This document shows, one piece after another, positions 22,440 to 34,076 of a stretch of DNA of 64,000 nt. The notes under the pieces are model-generated. The model was not told where the DNA came from and did no database searches. It worked only from the letters and a program-made list of their open reading frames with translations. How positions within the stretch are numbered: position 1 is the stretch's first letter; each line of letters opens with the position of its first letter. The DNA is from Chiridota heheva (lineage: Eukaryota; Echinodermata; Holothuroidea; Apodida; Chiridotidae): assembly GCA_020152595.1 (NCBI GenBank), contig JAIGNY010001829.1, positions 489,501 through 553,500 of the forward strand. The letters run 5' to 3'. The translations under genes were made by a program, and so were the position numbers.

Positions 22440-23195
22440 TTTACTCAATCTTAAATAGGATAACTCCACATCTCACCGCCTCTCCCCCTTCCCTGCAGGA
22501 AAAGTATTCTTGTCTTCTGAATACCCAGCCATCTTGGCTTCCCCGGCAATGACAGAGCTGATGCAGCCGCTAAGCTTGCCCTCAACCTACCCCCTTTCCC
22601 AAAACCCTTTCTGACATCAAACTGCTCATCGCTTCCCTTGTTCGTGACTGCTGGCAAACCTCATGGGACTCCTTAATTGATAACAAACTCCAGGTCATCC
22701 AGCCCACCATTCCGATCAAACCCACCATCCACAATCTCTCCCGTGTAGACAACGTTCACATTACCCGCCTTAGAATAGGTCACACCCACCTCACTCATTC
22801 CCACCTTATTTGCTCCCTACCCCTCTCCAACAATTGCTATTGCACCCTCACAGTCCACCACGTCCTCCTTGCCTACCCCTTGTACAACCTTCCCAGAGCT
22901 TTACTCGACCCCCCTCCCCACAACTCAAAAGCCGAGCTCTTTCATAAAAACCCTTGTGATAAAATTATCTCCTTCATCTTGCTTCCCTCTACAACCATAT
23001 TTAGTCCTCTCCTACCCCCTCTCTCTACTTTTGCACTCATGCACCTTCTCTTTCGATCCCAGCTTCCTGGCTTTTAGTCCCTGTGTTTCTCTCAGTCTCC
23101 CCCTATTTTCTTTTCTTCCTACTGTACCTCTGGAATGATCCAACCTCTCAGGCACAATTTGACCCTCGCTGTCGTGGTGTCGTTAAGCTTAATAA
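22440..23195 (+). pseudogene. I-group-like LINE: RNase H end and C-terminal Zn motif
   Basis: The frame reads IPSHLGFPGNDRADAAAKLA, the end of a retrotransposon RNase H domain (the Ser-His and GNDRAD motifs hold the last active-site residues). It continues VHITRLRIGHTHLTHSHL, then CYCTLTVHHVLLAC, the Cys/His cluster that ends I-group and related LINE ORF2 proteins. RNase H removes the RNA strand after first-strand synthesis. A frameshift lies near 22660, and the endonuclease and RT are absent (5' truncation). The 3' UTR ends CACAATTTGACC and GTCGTGGTGTCGTTAAGC, shared with 62.63 kb. The tandem array at 23.2 kb follows directly. Confidence 0.8.
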
Positions 23196-23199
23196 TTGT

Positions 23200-23860
23200 A
23201 CTTGTAACATGAACGTTATTTCTTGGTACTAAATATTTGTACTTCCTGGTAATATGAATATTATTTTTGTTGGTACTCAATATTTTTACTTCCTTGTAAC
23301 ATGAGTGTTATTTTTGTTGGTACTCAATATTTGTACTTGTAACATGAGTGTTTTTTTGTTTTTTTTGTCAATGTACTATTTTTGTTTCTCTGTAATTTTG
23401 TGAGTACCTAATATTTGTACTTGTAACATGAATGTTATTTGTTGGCACTTAATATTTGTACTTCCTGGTAACATGAATATTATTTTTGTTGGTACTCAAT
23501 ATTTGTACTTGTAACATGAGTGTTTTTTTTTTTTTGTCAATGTACTATTTTTGTTTCTCTGTAATTTTGTCAGTACTTAATATTTGTACTTGTAACATGA
23601 ATGTAATTTGTTGGTACTTAATAATATTTGTACTTCCTGGTAACATTAATATTATTTTTGTAGGTACTTAATATTTGTACTTGTAACATGAGTGTTTTTT
23701 TTTTTTGTCAATGTACTATTTTTGTTTTTCTGTAATTTTGTCAGTTACTGTACTAATTTTATTTCACTGTAACGTAGGTGTTATTTTCGTCAGTACTATT
23801 TTTTTTTTATCTACCTGTAACACAAGTGTTGTTTGTGTCAGTACATACATATCTAGATTC
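23200..23860 (+). repeat. Tandem array with ~170-bp higher-order unit
   Basis: Short units such as TACTTGTAACATGAATGTTA and GGTACTCAATATTTGTACTT alternate. The marker TGTCAATGTACTATTTTTGT recurs at 23367, 23535 and 23706, giving a period of 168-171 bp. The array starts exactly at the LINE 3' end, so it may derive from the LINE tail. ORFs in it are artefacts. Confidence 0.85.
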
Positions 23861-24117
23861 ATGTTTTTGAAGCGTGTGAACATATTTTTAGGAAAAATAA
23901 TGTTAGATTCTCTATATGATGATCTTTTTCTGCATTTATCTCCCACATTAGTTGTTCTGCTTCTTAAAGTTTCAAACAGTCAGACCCGACCTCATACATA
24001 ACCAGGTCGGGTCAGATTTTTCCACTTTATTCTGAAAACCTTAGTTGTTGTGGAAGTTGGTGCTGAGTATCATATTAGCAATGGATGAAGTCCTTATTGT
24101 GTGGTTATTTTAATTAA

Positions 24118-25834
24118 GGCAAGGTATCCACTCAATTTCTATATTCTGAACTAAAGCATCCACAAAGATGATATTTGGATACTAGAAAGGTTATGCAAAA
24201 AGAATTTTTTTTATAATGACATTGACCTCATTCATGCATATTAATGAGGTCAATCAAAATGGCCGTTATTCCAAAAGTGCATTATTTCAAATTCATATAA
24301 CTCAAAAAGTACAAGGGGTAGGTCCATGAAATTTGCTACAGATATGAAAGAAAGCTGTATAAATGAATTAGACTACAATGGTGTACAAACATGACAGATA
24401 TTTTAAGTTATGGATAATTTTGTTTCGTAATCATAAAAAATGTAAAAAAATTGTACCTCATTAAATATTCAGGACCATTTTTCTCAAAAAGTAAGTATAG
24501 GGTACCTTAATTGTAGCGGAGGATGTTTAGATATGGAAATTAAAGATGTATGCCAAATTTCATGCTAATTGGATGAAAAATGAGGGAGTAGTTTATTTTC
24601 AAAGATTGTCTTTCCAATGAAAATTCAATTCCGAGAAAACGGCAAAAACGTTGTGCACACGTAAGTCAATAAAGTTGCATGTCACATTTACATCCTTTCC
24701 GTCACAAATTTCCCTGTTAAAATGCCCCTGCTTCATACAAATTGCCCTCCTGTACAGCCAGTGCTTGTTCTGTTGCCTTTTTCTTGATAAATTTAGCTTT
24801 TCTCTCCTCTTTTTGCTTTGTAGAAGACTGTTTTTCTGCCTTTTTTATCCGACGATCATCGCAATTTTTCAAAAACTTTCGAGTATGAAATCCCGGTTCA
24901 ATTCCCATTTTGGAAAAAAACTTGAACTTTAGCCAAGTCACCATCGTTAAAAGAAATCCTTTTCTTCCATAACATAAAGGACATGGAAATGAACTAACAA
25001 AAGAATTAAAAAGTTCAACATCCACAATCCTATTCCCTGTTATTTCTGCAAATGTTGGGCTTTCTGAATCTAACTTGGACTTTCTTATTTTTTCAAAAGA
25101 TGTTGAAATACCAGAAGTTTCAGTTTCAGTTGAAGCTTTAGAGTCTGTTGATTTAGCCCCAGTGCTGGGATTCTCCCCACTATCTTCTGTTTTCTTTACT
25201 TTTATTGGTCCTGTAAACCTATTTCCAAAAAACTTTCTCTTCCTTTTCCTGGGCATTTTAGCAAAAAAAAAACTTCACTTACTTCAATACTAAACAATAC
25301 TTATGATGCAGTTAGTCACAATTACAAATGAGATAACAGCTGATGTGAGAGAGTGTTTCTACTATAAAATAAACAAACAAAACCCTCTACTGTCACTCAA
25401 TTATCTTTGATCCAAACTAGACAGGATGTGGCTAAAAATAAAGATTGATGCATTTATAAATCCTTGCTTTGACCAGGGAGTTGTCATTCGATATCATTGG
25501 TATAGGTCTAGGAGAAACAACTGTGAAAACAGAGGCTTTTTCCTTGTATTTAAAGCTGTATGTTGGTGTTTAGATGATGAAAATTGGTTGAGTAAAAGTG
25601 GAAATATTCAATTTTATGTATTTTGAGTGTAAAAATGTTGCAAAATTTGGTGAAAAATGTATTTTCGGAGTTTCTTTTTCCTTTTTTGACTCTAATTTTT
25701 ATACATTTCTAAGAGGAGTTGACTATCACAACCTATATAAATTAAAAGAAGAGATATCATACTTTCAAATAGAATTAAAAAGAAAAAAATGGATTTTTGA
25801 CCCTTTTTGACCAAAATTGAGTGAATACCTTGCC
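24118..25834 (-). mobile_element. TTAA-bounded DNA transposon with truncated transposase-like ORF
   Basis: The left end GGCAAGGTATCCACTCAATT and right end AATTGAGTGAATACCTTGCC are inverted repeats, and each is flanked by TTAA (24114-24117, 25835-25838). A TTAA duplication is typical of Kolobok and piggyBac transposons. The 1717-bp body carries one ORF on the minus strand. It is smaller than an autonomous element should be, consistent with internal deletion. Confidence 0.85.
24717..25256 (-). CDS. Transposase-like ORF, ends retained and core missing (179 aa)
   Basis: The protein starts MPRKRKRKFFGNRFTGP and has a Ser/Thr/Glu-rich linker, then NRIVDVELFNSF and FPCPLCYG near residues 75-98, and a basic C-terminus (MGIEPGFHTRKFLKNCDDRR, ending EGNLYEAGAF). 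From memory, these beginnings and ends resemble animal proteins annotated with a Mutator-like transposase domain (Pfam PF20700-type), which are several hundred residues longer. Here the two ends are joined with only about 20 residues between them, so the catalytic core is absent. The frame is intact and bounded by TIRs and TTAA, suggesting a recent internal deletion. It could be a DNA-binding repressor-like product or simply a non-autonomous relic. The family call is moderate; there is no sign of host function. Confidence 0.55.
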   Translation of the reverse strand: MPRKRKRKFFGNRFTGPIKVKKTEDSGENPSTGAKSTDSKASTETETSGISTSFEKIRKSKLDSESPTFAEITGNRIVDVELFNSFVSSFPCPLCYGRKGFLLTMVTWLKFKFFSKMGIEPGFHTRKFLKNCDDRRIKKAEKQSSTKQKEERKAKFIKKKATEQALAVQEGNLYEAGAF

Positions 25835-25838
25835 TTAA

Positions 25839-26490
25839 GATAAAGTGGTCTCACTATTTGCTACAGTAAGTTTGTGGTTATAATTTGCTGGAACAAATTT
25901 TTAAGGAGAAGGACAAGTCATGTTTATTCCAAACTGATGTTGGTTTATTCTAAGGAGGAGCGTCGTGGGTGTTCACGACCACAGTAATATTCATCAGGGA
26001 GGGGGGATTTTTTGTCTTCCTTGATTGCTTCCCGATCTTGATCTGGTGAGAAACAGGATTAAATAGCTGCAAGTGAGTCATCAGCAAATTACTTCTCTGC
26101 CCTGGACCATTATTTTTTTTTGTTAGAGTCTGCCCGAACAACAATAGCTTTTGATAACATGCTGTAATTCTTCTTACGTGGCACCTATGTACTAAATGGT
26201 TATAATGATTACATAGATTATAATGATTACATAGATTTCCTTTGAAGTGACCTTGACCTTGGTCACTACCCAATGGAAAAGTTGCTTTTTAAGAGTAATT
26301 TGTCAAACCCTTCTCCACAAATGCATGACCACTTTTAAACGATGGGGAATATTTTCAAATGTGATTAATGCTCAAAACTTGAAGATTTGCCAGTTTGAAT
26401 AATCTTCAACTACTGTAGGTTAGGTCAAATTAATTGAGACCTTGATGACAGTTTCATATTTATCTTACAAGAGTTCATTTAAACCTGACC
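25839..26490. other. Stretch without recognisable gene
   Basis: No supported gene. ATAATGATTACATAGATT is duplicated in tandem near 26205-26240. Confidence 0.4.
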
Positions 26491-26635
26491 TACAGTAAGG
26501 TCAAAGATGTGCAGTACAAATATGAGTATCAAAAATGTTGGCAGGGTCTTTGCAAAAAATGCTACAGTAAGGTCAAAGATGTGCAGTACAAATATGAGCA
26601 TCAAAAATGTTGGCAGGGTCTTGCAAAAAATGCTT
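26491..26635 (+). repeat. 72-bp tandem duplication
   Basis: TACAGTAAGGTCAAAGATGT starts at 26491 and again at 26563. Both copies run through ATCAAAAATGTTGGCAGGGT with one or two changes. Confidence 0.9.
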
Positions 26636-26779
26636 AAAACATAAGGATGAAAGCTACAGTACAGTACATACCTTACTTGGTGAACCTTTAAAAAGGAAGA
26701 CTGGGTTTAATTGAGAGTTAAAAGGGCACACATCTGTGGTGTGCTGGAAAGGGACATTTGTGACCAATTTTCAAAAGGC

Positions 26780-27205
26780 TTCTGCCTCAGCCACTTCTCT
26801 GTTAATCACTCCCATCTCTTATCCAGCTCCCCTGCCTCTGACTGCCCCACTTGCAACACCGATTTCTCCATCAAGCATATTTTTTTTATTTTCCCCTTTT
26901 TCAGAACTCCAGATATCTTCTCTCCTCAATCTCGGACCTATTCGAAAACAATTCTTGCTCAATCATCATCAATTTCCTTAACAACAACCTCTTCCACCAC
27001 ATATGATTTTCTCCCTCCCTTTCCACACCTAACCTTACACACCCCTTTCTTTTCGCCTTAATTTTTCTCCCACATTTAGCCTTTCCCTGTTATCTCCCTT
27101 ACAAACCTTCCATCTCCTCACTATCCTAACTTTTACACCATAATTTATTAACATCCTCTTGGCACATTTGACTCTGACTGTCGCAGTGCAGTTAAACATC
27201 AACAA
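26780..27205 (+). pseudogene. I-group-like LINE, C-terminal Zn motif and 3' UTR
   Basis: The frame reads CPTCNTDFSIKHIFFIFPFF, a CxxC...H cluster matching the ORF2 end at 49.0 kb (CPTCNTDLSMKHIFVTC). It continues to NNNLFHHI before a stop. The 3' UTR contains CTTACAAACCTTCCATCTCC and ends GGCACATTTGACTCTGACTG, then AGTTAAACATCAACAAACC. It is a 5'-truncated copy of the same family as 48.2 kb and 62.7 kb. Confidence 0.75.
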
Positions 27206-27357
27206 ACCAAACTGAAACCAAAAGGCTTTCTTAATAAATTGATTTCTTCCCTCTGAAATGATGTATTTTCCCTGAACCAGGTTTGGGGAGTTTTCAAGGT
27301 TTTCCAATCTTGTTACCATATTTTAGATATGTTTGTATATAGTAGGCCTATTTGATG

Positions 27358-27793
27358 TAGTGCTGTCACAATATGGCTCTTTTACATATCGATTATCGTG
27401 GAGAAACTTTTTGCGATATATCGTATATCATGATACTTTTTAAGAAAACTGACTAAGGAACGTCATATGATCATGGAGTTACATTTTTCTCCATGATTTG
27501 ATGAACGCAAGAAAAAAAAGATTTGCAGATCTAGCAGATGACATGATCGCTTGACTATTACGATCATCACGCATCACGCACGTATTTGATATGTTCAGCC
27601 ATTATTTTTAATGGCCTAAAACTTAACTTTTAGATTTAGTACCGTAACATTAGAATTGTAATGTACGAAGTAGCCTAGCCTAGTTGTGCGATATTTTTAT
27701 ATTTGAGTATTAGTTTTTTTGTATCCGCGAGAAACATAATTCATGTCGGGGGAAAAGAGATTTGCCGATAATCGATATGTCATGACAGCACTA
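27358..27793. mobile_element. hAT-like TIR element (TAGTGCTGTCA end)
   Basis: It starts TAGTGCTGTCACAATATGG and ends CATATGTCATGACAGCACTA-like, with inner ATCGATTATCG inverted against CGATAATCGAT. The flanking octamers ATTTGATG and ATTTAAAG agree at 6 of 8 positions, compatible with an aged 8-bp duplication. The 436-bp body has no coding frame. The right side abuts repeat family E. Confidence 0.7.
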
Positions 27794-27796
27794 ATT

Positions 27797-28310
27797 TAAA
27801 GGTATATGGACAGGCACAAAAGTTTTTTACCCACTGACCGATAAGAGCATTCATTTCTGAGTTTAACAGTCTTTGAATATTGACAAAAGCACATGTAGTT
27901 TTCAAGTTATGAGTAATTAAAGTTTGATAATGTTTTAATATATTGAAAAAATGTGATGTATGAACAGGAAAATGCCCCAAAATACTTATGTTTTTCTTCA
28001 TATTTCTTCCCTTAATTTTAGACCTTGAATATGTTCAAAATGTCTTCTCCAGCTTGAAATTGGTAGTGGGGGGGTATTAGGTAAAGATCAAATCCTCCAT
28101 TAGAGTTATGTTCGCTTTTTCTAAGAGAAATGGCAGTGTGTTAAAAAACAATGGATTTACATAAGAGAATAGATACGTATTTCCCATTTCTACATCATAA
28201 GAGTAACACAAAAATTTGCATGTTTGCTCAAAAATGTTCAAAAAGCTGTAAAATGGTACCAATTTTTAATCGATTTTGATCAATTTTTTCACTTCATGTT
28301 TTTTAGGGGA
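27797..28310 (+). mobile_element. Repeat family E, copy 2
   Basis: It starts TTAAAGGTATATGGACAGG and aligns with 21890-22400 and with the split copy at 34077-35397. It is non-coding. The right end runs into MITE family D at 28322 and is not resolved. Confidence 0.65.
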
Positions 28311-28321
28311 TTTTGAATCAA

Positions 28322-28692
28322 TATAGCTATTTCTCGAGGTCGGACATCTGGAAATGTTGTGGTTCACAGCGACGTAACAATGCTTTTTTGACGATCTCAA
28401 ACTTCAGTCAAAGGGGAAAACAAACAGTCAGTTTGCAGTCAATGGGAGAAACATATTTTCTGTCATTTTTCAACAAATACTGGACAGAATTTATTTTTCT
28501 TCAAATATGATGTGTATTAGATCAAAGTTTTCAACATATATGAGTACCATTAATTTTTGCTGATTGGCTGAGGCAGTACAAGTATTCATCAAAAATATCC
28601 TATTGACTGTAATGATAAAGTTCCCCCTCTCAACTGAGCAAAACCGTACTGAGCTTGTATATGGTTACATCGACTCCGACCTCGAGAATAGT
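28322..28692 (+). mobile_element. MITE family D, copy 2
   Basis: The ends CTATTTCTCGAGGTCGGA and TCCGACCTCGAGAATAG are almost perfect inverted repeats of about 17 bp. The interior matches 19484-19856 in reverse. The 371 bp have no coding capacity. Confidence 0.85.
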
Positions 28693-29404
28693 GCCTCTAT
28701 CTGTCCATATACTCTCAAGGATTGATATTTCCACGTCCTGCATACATACGTCCATGGATGTACCATTCTGTAGGTAGCTATGCGTGTACATTGAACTGTA
28801 CTGTAGGCCTCATTCAAGCTTCAATATGATCTCGAGTGCATTGATCAGTACAGTACTGTAGTTAGTTTCTTCCAATTTTACATTTCTGGCCTCCCGTTTA
28901 AGAAACATAACCTTTGCTAGTTGTATTCAATACCACACACAGTAGCAGCAGGAAAGACACTTTTATTAACAGAATATCAAGGAACTAACTGTTAGTAAAC
29001 ATTGACGAGCATTCAAAGTATGAAAGGTCTTTTGTATTATTACAGTCAGTCAGCGGAAAATGTAATAAGTCGTGTCTCGTTTTGCCGTTATATTTAAAGG
29101 GACTACAAACATAAAAGTATTGCCTTTTCTAATGAAAATATTAATGGTAAATATTTGTATGCGTGTTACTAAGATTTATGTGTAGTATATACAGTACTGC
29201 AGACATGTTAGACAGCTATTTAGCTGATTGCAGCTTTTTTTCCAAGCTAATTTCCCCTATTTTCTGCATAATTGACAATACTTTTTGTCAATTGATCAAT
29301 TTCAGCTACTTTTATAAATCATCACTCACCATGTCTTATACTAGAATAATAATGATAATGCTTGACAAACATACTGTGTACTGTACTGATATTGAAAGCA
29401 TCTT
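28693..29404. other. Stretch without gene; shares a segment with 63.4 kb
   Basis: GTACTGTA/TACAGTAC motifs cluster at 28790-28865. The segment 29195-29330 (GCTATTTAGCTGATTGCAGC to CAATTTCAGCTACTTTTATA) is repeated at 63450-63660, where one part is expanded in tandem. Confidence 0.5.
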
Positions 29405-29984
29405 ATTGGAATATTCCCATGGATTTTTAGTTTTTTCATATATGACAGAGAAAATTTATCGAAACAAAGTGGTGAAAAAAACTATGTTAATATCTTCTAC
29501 CGTTTAGAAGTTATAACAATTTAAAGAGTAGAAAAATGTTCTTGAAAACACCTCCTACAGTATGTCCTTCAGCTTGGTGATGTCATCAAGGCAAATCAAG
29601 CACAGTTCTTATGTATTTCTTATAAATTTAAACACTTGTTTTACATTATCAAACAACAATTTTGGTTCATTAGAGAAATAGGATGGAATATATAATTTAC
29701 AAGAAAACATTTTGTTTTTTTCTTGGTGTACATCACATTTTCAATGAGAGAAAAATTCAAAATCAGTTTAAAAGAAATACAAAAGACGTACTGTATTGTT
29801 GAAATTGTCTCTATGACATCACAGATGTTGCCAATCAGTTACTTTTGTCCAAATTCAAAAATGTTTTAAAATTTTGTAATTTCTTAACGGAATAAGATAT
29901 AAACATAGTTTTTTTCACCTTTTTGTTTCTAAAAAAATTCTCCATCATATATGGAAAAATGAAAATCGATGGAATATTCCTTTA
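29405..29984. mobile_element. MITE family B, copy 1
   Basis: GGAATATTCCCATGGATTTT at the left and ATCGATGGAATATTCCTTTA at the right are inverted. TIRs extend about 100 bp through ACAAAGTGGTGAAAAAAACT. It has no ORF of its own. Other copies lie at 34.19, 38.10 and 56.04 kb. Confidence 0.8.
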
Positions 29985-30070
29985 AGAGTATGGTTATGTA
30001 ACTGATATGCATAAGAAGAGAAGTCATTAAACCAATTTGCAACAAAGTATTCCGAATGTTTAACGTTACA

Positions 30071-30440
30071 GCGTAGGCGATATATTTCGATAATGACCCA
30101 TATGACCAATATTGAGTGCAAGAGTCATATAGATATTATTTTTAGGCTCAGGAAATATTATACGAAACATGGACTAAATTGGAAATAAACCATGTAAATA
30201 AATCATTTTTTAAGCATAATGGATATTTATTTGAAAATTTATGTTTTGCAATGATTTCTGTTAATTTACACATAAATTTTTTCCAACTTTTTTTATGCTG
30301 AGATGAGATGACCATGTACAGAACAGTGACTATGATTGAAATATGACATCATATAATTTGCATATCAATATTTCGATCATATCGATATTTTTCAGGCGAC
30401 TTTTCGATAAAATATACAGATCAACATTGCACAAGTTTAC
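30071..30440. mobile_element. Diverged, internally deleted copy of the 6.9-kb hAT-type element
   Basis: It begins TAGGCGATATATTTCGATAA. It shares with 7855-8080 the order AACCATGTAAA, TTATTTGAAAAT, CAGTGATTTCTGTTAATT (here CAATGATTTCTGTTAATT), GAGATGAGATGACC and ATAATTTGCATATC. The ends are too decayed to define a target duplication. Confidence 0.7.
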
Positions 30441-30888
30441 ATTACAGTACTTAAAAAACTTTTTTTGTTTATAAAAATGTGGCACTTACATTTACTTAGA
30501 TATGTTTTTACATTGATTTAATGCTTGCTTGTATGTATGTATGTCAATTAAAGAAAAAAGGAAAGTTCACTTCAATTACAAGTTTTGCACACGAGTAACA
30601 GGGTTCGGCAAATCATATGTCCAGCACTCCGGGACAACCAAAATCCTAGCCCTGCAAGTATGATATTTACTTTACCTGCTCGGACAGACAACTTATGTTT
30701 TCAGCCAAATTTGCATTACAAGTATAAAAAAAAAAAAACATGGGCAATCTATTTACGTTGATTTTTCTTGATTTGTCGATCCCTGACAAGTGACCAATCC
30801 TGAGAAACTTAATTCATCTGTTTTTAAAGTTTGTATTCACCAATACCAAAGATTTATGGAACTAGATGCATGTACAGTAAATAATAGG

Positions 30889-32040
<1,152 letters not shown>

Positions 32041-32041
32041 A

Positions 32042-32077
32042 GATCAGGGATACTGTTATAGAACAGTATCCCTGATC
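32042..32077. repeat. Perfect 16-bp hairpin with 4-nt loop
   Basis: GATCAGGGATACTGTT and AACAGTATCCCTGATC are exact complements separated by ATAG. Pairing extends a few imperfect bases further (ATCA outside). It is too short for an ordinary microRNA precursor. Confidence 0.9.
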
Positions 32078-33488
32078 AGATATACAGTAAATGCGCTGAC
32101 ACAAAATGAAGGAGGAAATTTCCTTGTTTACATAAGTGAGGGGATAGACGGATTCCCCTCCCCCCCCCCCCTTCCCCCTTATTAGCATTCCACCGTGAGT
32201 CTGATCTCGGTCAAATTAAAGGATTACCATTTGTAACGTCAATTCCGGTTGTGCTATAGATTCCCCATGATCAGTGCACTAGTGCCATAGTATGTATACT
32301 GCCAATGTGAGTATGACCATTGTGTGAGCAATTGTGGGAATATATCGACTTAGGTAGCTTTCATGTGTGCAAAGTTTAAAATCTGTGGAAGTCCAACTAG
32401 TGGTCTTGAAACACTTAAGGTAGACCTATTTATATGTATATATATATGTATGTATGTTAGAACTGTGAACGTTTAGGGTTTTTAGTAAACGTGTACACGC
32501 CTAAAAAAGCGAGCGTGTATCATGTACATGCGTTTAGTACCGTATTTTTCGGAAATACACCAAAATTGCTCCAAAACTACGAGGCGAAGTAAAAAAATCG
32601 CGCATTCAGTATGGCAAAAGTACTGTACGTTGCCCAAATAGATGCTGAGTTTTGCTTTCCAAATTGTAAAAAGTTTACTTCTACAGTATAAATCATCATT
32701 TTCGTGGAAAATATGCATGGAAATTCAGTTTAGTAAGAACAGATAACTTCCTTTCAATGTCATTTAAACTCAACATCGCGTAACGTTTTTGTCATATTCG
32801 CTACGGCTTTCAAAATTTTCTAAAAAATCTTGCATACCTCGCCGTAAAGCATTTCAAAACTACGCCACCACCACCAGGAAGTTCTGAAATATCAGTCCTC
32901 TAGAAAAAATGGCCGCCATCTTTGCAACGCATGCAGAATTTCAGCTCTGTTAAAACCTTTTTCTGTTTGTTTATTTTGCAATATTTTTTCTTTCATGCAA
33001 AATTTATTTGACTCAGATAATATTTACATGTAAATGTACTGATTGTCACGATTGAAGTGTTTTTTGGTCGATTTAACAGCTTGTAAAACAGGCCATGATT
33101 GCGTGGGATTTAAAGCCTTATGCCATTATGGCCTAACGTTAGGCCTATTGTTAGTTTCACTGTTTACTGCTGCACATTTGCAGTGCATTTTACAAGTTAG
33201 CCCACTCAGATTTCAGCGAAATTAAAGTGCATAATATCCCCATTCATTGGTGATTACTGCGCATTTGTGATTGGCACATTTAAAAAGGATTATGCTAATT
33301 GGGCTTACAATTTTTTAAAAGTCATTGATTGGAATTTTGTCAGCGGAATGTGTGTGTGATTGAATCATGAATGATCATATTGATTTTCAACGGCAAGACT
33401 GCCTGACTATGCAAAACGATTACTTGCAATGAAGTATTTAGTAAACGTTTATAAGGATTTGCGAGTGTGTAGCTTGAGAGCGTGTAAC
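32078..33488. other. Stretch without recognisable gene
   Basis: No supported coding frame. A C-run lies at 32160-32172 and a TATATG patch at 32430-32455. Confidence 0.35.
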
Positions 33489-33618
33489 TCCCTCTCCCCC
33501 TTACCCCTTCCCTGCCCCTCTCCTACCCCTGCCCCTCTCCTACCCCTGCCCTGCCCCTCCCCTGCCCCTCCCCAACCCCTGCCCCTCCCCTACCCCTGCC
33601 CCTCCCCTACCCCTCCCC
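33489..33618 (+). repeat. C-rich minisatellite (CCCCTGCCCCTCCCCTAC)
   Basis: Irregular 12-18 bp units of CCCCTGCCCCTCC and CCCCTACCCCTG type run for about 130 bp. The G-rich complement could form G-quadruplexes. The Pro/Leu ORF across it is an artefact. Confidence 0.9.
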
Positions 33619-34076
33619 TGGAGTTGATTAGTCAAAATGCTAAAGAAATCACGTTTAGCTTAACTAGGATTGAAAAGGTATATACTAATTCTTTTCATGC
33701 ACCAACCAAGATCTGTCTGTCTGTACCAACAACACGATCAATACCTTCTAGCAGACTGCTTGTAGTACCTGATCATGAGCAGGAAACGTAAATACCCTAA
33801 ATTCCTTGTGGTTTGGGACACAAAAAATGTGACTTATAGTTTATTTTTAATGCTGTATTGCTTTCTCACAATTGAAAATCTTTTTATCGTAAAAAGAGTT
33901 GGGTGTACAAAGGAAATTGTACAATGGTTTTTGTAATTGGTTCCCATACAAGGATAGGGGTTTATGCTCATATACTGTACCGTTAGAATCTACAGGAAGG
34001 AATTCAAGTCAGGAGGTGTGTTACTGTAAATGACAAGGGAAAGAGCATGAGGAAGGACTCAAAAATTTTAGTTTGT
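33619..34076. other. Stretch without recognisable gene
   Basis: No coding frame or shared repeat was recognised. Confidence 0.35.

Noticed and set aside
32042..32077. microRNA precursor
   Set aside because: The stem is only about 16-20 bp, shorter than a normal precursor.
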